Part shown: piece by piece, positions 14,573-17,304 of the stretch
How the letters are laid out: the number at the start of each line of letters is the position of its first letter
Numbering within the stretch: position 1 is the first letter of the stretch
Source of the DNA: Bacillota bacterium
Lineage (GTDB): Bacteria; Bacillota; Clostridia; Lachnospirales; Lachnospiraceae
Length of the DNA: 17,304 nucleotides
Assembly (NCBI GenBank): GCA_017861355.1
Contig: JAGFXQ010000050.1
Location: 1 to 17,304 of the forward strand
Reading direction: 5' to 3'
Translations under genes and position numbers: made by a program
The notes under the pieces: model-generated
The model's database searches: none
What the model was told of the DNA's origin: nothing
Seen by the model: the letters and a program-made list of their open reading frames with translations, nothing else

Positions 14573-14995
14573 ATGATAAACTTAGGAAATCTAAATAGGC
14601 AGCATGATTCGATTAAATCAGAGATTGTCATCATACAAGATGAACTGCAAAAGGGAAGTGCGGGAATTAACCTATCAGAAGTAGCTTTACATATAAGCAA
14701 ATTAGCGGGGTTTTTGAAAATGCATCTTCTGGAAGAGGATCAGTTTTTATATCCAAATTTGCTTGTTTCAACGGATGAAGATATTCGGAATATGGTAAAT
14801 CAATATATACAGGAAATGGGGCACTTAGCAGAGGAGTATACCATATTCAAAAATAAATATAATGTAGGCAGCAAGATAAAAGGGCAGGAAAATGTATTTG
14901 TAGAAGAAGCGAATCTTATGATCGACGCTTTGAAGAAGCGTATTGATAGAGAAGACACTGGTCTGTATCATATCATCAAAGAGAAGAAATTATAA
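14573..14995 (+). CDS. Hemerythrin domain-containing protein
   Basis: A 140-residue four-helix protein of the hemerythrin/HHE family. The pattern H11 (NRQHDSI), H40, H51 with HLLEEDQFLYP (51-61) and H84 (EMGHLAEEY) supplies the His and Glu ligands for a non-haem di-iron site. The last helix has REDTGLYHII, matching the usual REDxxLYPLI with His in place of Pro. Bacterial members bind oxygen or nitric oxide, or act in redox or iron sensing, and are common in anaerobes. The substitution pattern near the last ligands is non-standard, so iron binding is probable but not proven. AGGAGG (14562-14567) lies five bases before the ATG. The 192 bases upstream hold no clear promoter. The gene converges on the ArsR-SRPBCC gene, with a large hairpin between. 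Confidence 0.8.
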   Translation: MINLGNLNRQHDSIKSEIVIIQDELQKGSAGINLSEVALHISKLAGFLKMHLLEEDQFLYPNLLVSTDEDIRNMVNQYIQEMGHLAEEYTIFKNKYNVGSKIKGQENVFVEEANLMIDALKKRIDREDTGLYHIIKEKKL

Positions 14996-15045
14996 ATAAG
15001 ACCTAAATTGCATTATCTAGTGAATCTTGATTTAAACTCGGTAAA

Positions 15046-15125
15046 AAATCAGCATCACCCTGTAGTGAACCCATAAGGTTAGATAAAATCTAATCTAAGG
15101 GTCCGCTACGGGATGGTGCTGATTT
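15046..15125. terminator. Large 80-nt hairpin between convergent genes
   Basis: Arms of 27 bases (15046-15072 and 15099-15125) start AAATCAGCATCACCC and end GGGATGGTGCTGATTT. On plus they pair with two mismatches and three G-U pairs; on minus with three mismatches and two G-U pairs. An inner perfect stem TTAGAT-AAA-ATCTAA (15080-15094) caps it. The minus strand ends in a run of six U, favouring termination of the ArsR-SRPBCC transcript, with weaker action on the hemerythrin transcript. Its length is greater than usual, and a small non-coding repeat element is the alternative. Confidence 0.65.
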
Positions 15126-15154
15126 CTATAATTCAATATAAAATTATTTCACTT

Positions 15155-15910
15155 TTATTTCTTCCAAGGCATCGCCGGCATAGGAGCTCCGGTCTCTAAG
15201 AATGTCTTAAGTCCACAGAGGATAAAGGTCCATCCGGCAGCAGCCTGTTGGAACTTAGCACTTTCTGCATCCATGTCATGAAGGATGGTCAGCTTTACCA
15301 TGGGACCCATCTCCTGCAATTCGAAAACTACCGTAGTTGCTTCCTCTGCAGTTACATCCGATGTCTTCCAGGTGTAAGAGAGACGCTTGTAGGGATCATA
15401 TTCCAGAACCTTTCCTTGTACCTCTTCCTGGCCCTCCGGTGTAATAACCGTTACGCTGGAGCCGATACTCCAATCAGATATCACACTACGCCCAAACCAG
15501 AATTTCTGAGTAAATTCCGGCTTTGTAATCGCCTCCCAGACCTTCTCCGAATTTGATGCTATAACTATTTGATAAGCAAAACCTTTCATTTTAACCTCCT
15601 GAGTAGAATTCTCAATCTCATTTTTTAGTTCATATAGACCTTCGATCCGGTCCTCGTCAAACTTGCTGATCCAACGGGAATAGATCAGTCTTAAGGGAAC
15701 GGGATTAAGATAATGCAGCTTCTCCTTCCCCTTCCATATAGGGATCACTAACCCCGCAACTTCTAATATTTTCAGATGTTTTGTTACTGCCTGTCTGGAC
15801 ATATCTAATCTTGAACTTAATTCGGTGAGAGATTGGCCGTTTCTCTCATATAACAGATCCAGCAGGTATCGACGTGATTTATCACCTAAAGCATTAAATA
15901 TATTATCCAT
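15155..15910 (-). CDS. ArsR family HTH regulator fused to SRPBCC (AHSA1-like) domain
   Basis: A 251-residue two-domain protein. Residues 1-~75 form an ArsR winged helix-turn-helix (FNALGDKSRRYLLDLL, recognition helix DMSRQAVTKHLKILEVAGLV). Residues ~107-250 form an SRPBCC/START-like fold of the Hsp90-activator-homologue (AHSA1) type (FAYQIVIASNSEKVWEAITKPE, FGRSVISDWSIGSSV, GWTFILCGLKTFLE). SRPBCC domains bind small hydrophobic ligands in a deep pocket, so this is probably a one-component ligand sensor. The ArsR metal-binding cysteine motif is absent, which fits non-metal sensing. It diverges from the FAD-oxidoreductase gene. A palindrome lies exactly in its promoter spacer, suggesting autoregulation. 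The ligand is unknown. There is no good ribosome binding site, and the promoter places the transcript start at or very near the ATG. Confidence 0.88.
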   Translation of the reverse strand: MDNIFNALGDKSRRYLLDLLYERNGQSLTELSSRLDMSRQAVTKHLKILEVAGLVIPIWKGKEKLHYLNPVPLRLIYSRWISKFDEDRIEGLYELKNEIENSTQEVKMKGFAYQIVIASNSEKVWEAITKPEFTQKFWFGRSVISDWSIGSSVTVITPEGQEEVQGKVLEYDPYKRLSYTWKTSDVTAEEATTVVFELQEMGPMVKLTILHDMDAESAKFQQAAAGWTFILCGLKTFLETGAPMPAMPWKK

Positions 15911-15916
15911 GAACCT

Positions 15917-15945
15917 ATATTAGCAACCTTTTGGTTGCATGTCAA
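15917..15945 (-). promoter_or_regulatory. Promoter of the ArsR-SRPBCC gene with embedded operator
   Basis: On the minus strand a perfect TTGACA (15945-15940) and TAATAT (15922-15917, four of six) are spaced by 17 bases. The palindrome GCAACC-TTTT-GGTTGC (15923-15938) fills that spacer almost exactly. A dimeric repressor bound there would block RNA polymerase. The predicted transcript start near 15910 coincides with the ATG. Confidence 0.6.
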
Positions 15946-15979
15946 GATATTTGTTTGAAAATATAGATCTATGTCACAG

Positions 15980-16008
15980 TTGATTCCGAAGAATCGATAA
16001 GATACAAT
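15980..16008 (+). promoter_or_regulatory. Promoter of the FAD oxidoreductase gene
   Basis: TTGATT (15980-15985) and TACAAT (16003-16008) are 17 bases apart, matching five of six and four to five of six consensus bases. The inverted repeat GATTC-CGAA-GAATC (15982-15995) overlaps the -35 and spacer and could be an operator. The leader to the ATG would be about 65 bases. Confidence 0.55.
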
Positions 16009-16080
16009 AGTATTAGAAAAATGGATCGGTTTTAGTCGTGACTTTAACTTCCTCATTGTTGTCAGTAAAGGAGAGCGTCT

Positions 16081-16797
16081 ATGGAGAAATATCAGTTGAA
16101 AATAGTTGAGATAGTGGATGAAATAAACGGAATCAAGTCTTTTTATTTTGATAAACCAACGGAATTAACCTGGTCAGAGGGCGCGCATGTTCATCTAGCC
16201 CATCTCGGTTATGATGCAGGTGAGCTACCGAATAAGAATTGGCTTCGTCATATGTCAATCACAACCCTATCCTCTGAGAATCGGATCGGTATCACTACAA
16301 AGGTGCCGGGAAGCAACTCGGAATTCAAGACAAAGCTGGCTGAACAGAAGGTTGGAGATGAATTAATCCTCTTCAAGTTCGGTTCAAGAATGTTCTTAAG
16401 GCATATGAATCAGCCGATCATTCTACTCTCCATGGGAGTTGGTATGGCGACGATGCGTCCGGTGATTCTAGCTTACCTTCAGGATAGATCGAATATACCA
16501 TATTTGCTTAATATAAATGTTAACTCCTCCGGAGAATTTCTCTTTCGTAAGGAACTGGATCCTCTGACAGGTGAGGATTACCATAATGAATGGATTACCT
16601 CCCGCGCCGGTTTTTATGAGGCACTTACCAATCTGCCGGAGAAGTCAGCCGCGATCTATTATGTCGTCGGTACCGATGATTTTATGAAAGAGACAATTCA
16701 TTTCCTGAATAAGAAAGGCATCGTGAATTCGGATATTATCCTGGACCGTAAGGATGAGAAGCTGAGCGAATATTTTTCCTACAGCCAGAATTCATAG
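16081..16797 (+). CDS. FAD-dependent oxidoreductase, ferredoxin-NADP reductase-like
   Basis: A 238-residue protein of the ferredoxin-NADP+ reductase fold: an FAD-binding barrel (1-~105) followed by a nucleotide-binding domain. The FAD motif R-x-x-S appears as RHMSI (56-60). GVGMATMRP (119-127) is the pyridine-nucleotide phosphate loop. VGTDDFMKETIHFLNKKGI near the C-terminus is the usual last strand-helix. It lacks the 2Fe-2S domain found in many phthalate-reductase-like relatives, so it needs a separate electron carrier. It would move electrons between NAD(P)H and a partner such as a flavodoxin, ferredoxin or a hydroxylase, in the cytoplasm. AAAGGAGAG just before the ATG supports the start. 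It sits divergently from the ArsR-SRPBCC regulator, which may control it. The physiological partner cannot be seen here. Confidence 0.8.
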   Translation: MEKYQLKIVEIVDEINGIKSFYFDKPTELTWSEGAHVHLAHLGYDAGELPNKNWLRHMSITTLSSENRIGITTKVPGSNSEFKTKLAEQKVGDELILFKFGSRMFLRHMNQPIILLSMGVGMATMRPVILAYLQDRSNIPYLLNINVNSSGEFLFRKELDPLTGEDYHNEWITSRAGFYEALTNLPEKSAAIYYVVGTDDFMKETIHFLNKKGIVNSDIILDRKDEKLSEYFSYSQNS

Positions 16798-17009
16798 AAT
16801 AGTGATCAGAGGCGCTGCTTCAACTTAAGATATACTATGATCAATACCACACTCATAAAGGATATCATGTCTGGTTTCGGAATAGAGTGACAGAGATAAA
16901 AAGATCAAAGAATTTATTCTACCGCAATAATCTCTTGTGCAAAATGCAAAAAAACAGGCGGTTTTTAATCATGTCATTATTAGATAGCGACAAAATCATA
17001 TTTGTTCGA

Positions 17010-17025
17010 ATTGAAAGATTTCAAT
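17010..17025. promoter_or_regulatory. Palindrome over the PTS gene -35, candidate operator
   Basis: ATTGAAA-GA-TTTCAAT is a perfect inverted repeat with a two-base centre. It covers the -35 of the mannitol PTS gene. Its length and placement fit a dimeric repressor such as a PTS-linked regulator; the protein is unknown. The rest of the 16798-17128 gap is AT-rich and shows no ORF or RNA gene. Confidence 0.4.
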
Positions 17026-17039
17026 ATAAGCTTTATAAT
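17011..17039 (+). promoter_or_regulatory. Promoter of the mannitol PTS gene
   Basis: TTGAAA (17011-17016) and a perfect TATAAT (17034-17039) are spaced by exactly 17 bases. The transcript would start near 17046, leaving a leader of about 80 bases. Confidence 0.7.
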
Positions 17040-17057
17040 GAAACTATCTTAAGAAGA

Positions 17058-17071
17058 TGATTGGCCAATCA
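17058..17071. promoter_or_regulatory. Perfect palindrome in the mannitol PTS leader
   Basis: TGATTGGCCAATCA is fully symmetrical, with AAGAA and TTCTT flanks (17051-17055, 17073-17077) that pair after a one-base offset. It lies just downstream of the predicted transcript start. It may act as an operator in DNA or fold in RNA, so two roles are possible. Confidence 0.4.
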
Positions 17072-17128
17072 GTTCTTCAGAAATACAAACAAACAACCTA
17101 TTTTTGAAGTGAGAGGGTAGAATAAACT

Positions 17129-17304
17129 ATGAAAGAAAAAATTCAAGCATTTGGTAGATTTTTTAGTGGTATGGTATTACCAAACATTGGTGCATTTATT
17201 GCATGGGGCTTTATAACTATGTTATTCATTCCGGATGGTTTTCTTCCGAATGAGGGTCTTGCAGCATTAGTAGGTCCTATGGTTAAATTTCTTCTTCCGA
17301 TTTT
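17129..17304 (+). CDS. mtlA: PTS mannitol-type permease, N-terminal fragment (3' end outside window)
   Basis: The first 58 codons begin MKEKIQAFGRFFSGMVLPNI and continue GAFIAWGFITMLFIPDGFLPNEGLAALVGP. This closely follows the N-terminus of the mannitol-specific EIIC component (MtlA): a short amphipathic helix, a first membrane segment ending near GAFIAWG, and the LPNE loop. In the phosphotransferase system, EIIC is the membrane channel that takes up mannitol as it is phosphorylated. The EIIB and EIIA parts would lie beyond the window. GAGAGGG at 17111-17117 is about eleven bases before the ATG, a long but usable spacing. The two palindromes upstream suggest regulated expression. Confidence 0.85.
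   Translation, partial: MKEKIQAFGRFFSGMVLPNIGAFIAWGFITMLFIPDGFLPNEGLAALVGPMVKFLLPI

Noticed and set aside
16798..17009. Terminator from AAAAAC-AGGCG-GTTTTT near 16950 after the FAD oxidoreductase
   Set aside because: The stem is only six mostly A-T pairs, too weak to call.

Overview
The window reads as chromosomal DNA of an anaerobic, low-to-mid GC Firmicute, most likely a Lachnospiraceae/Clostridium relative. Signs are strong AGGAGG-type ribosome binding sites, some TTG starts, a CUT1 sugar ABC operon without its own ATPase, a family-1 lipoprotein binding protein, an aldo/keto reductase with two 4Fe-4S motifs, a hemerythrin-like protein and a mannitol-type PTS gene. The genus cannot be fixed from this sequence alone.

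Left flank (1-3.47 kb): the C-terminal end of an alkaline-phosphatase-superfamily enzyme, a VOC/glyoxalase-fold protein, an Nramp metal transporter (minus strand) with a Fur-like palindrome over its promoter, and an S-adenosylmethionine hydrolase (DUF62). Next comes a small transcription unit at 3337-3468: a consensus promoter, a tRNA-Cys gene that has lost its middle, and a strong two-way terminator.

Centre (3.5-11.97 kb): a self-contained sugar-scavenging locus. A LacI-type regulator fused to a complete ribokinase-like domain (minus strand) diverges from a plus-strand operon. That operon encodes ribokinase, a lipoprotein substrate-binding protein, two CUT1 permeases and a three-domain ADP-ribosylglycohydrolase-family protein. 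A hairpin separates the binding-protein gene from the permeases, and another closes the operon. The gene set suggests this model (inference): a ribosylated compound is imported intact, its ribosyl bond is cut in the cytoplasm by the ADP-ribosylglycohydrolase-like enzyme, ribose is phosphorylated by ribokinase, and the LacI-kinase fusion senses substrate or product. This is the most likely undescribed system in the window. Its left edge abuts the tRNA-Cys remnant, and parts of it look AT-richer than its flanks.

Right flank (12-17.3 kb): a two-cluster ferredoxin-type aldo/keto reductase with an atypical active site (minus), a lysine- and glutamate-rich coiled-coil protein of unknown function, a hemerythrin-domain protein, an 80-nt hairpin between convergent genes, an ArsR-SRPBCC fusion regulator (minus), a flavodoxin/ferredoxin-reductase-like FAD protein, and the first 58 codons of a mannitol PTS permease with a palindrome-rich leader. 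No rRNA, intact tRNA, CRISPR array, insertion sequence or phage gene was seen.
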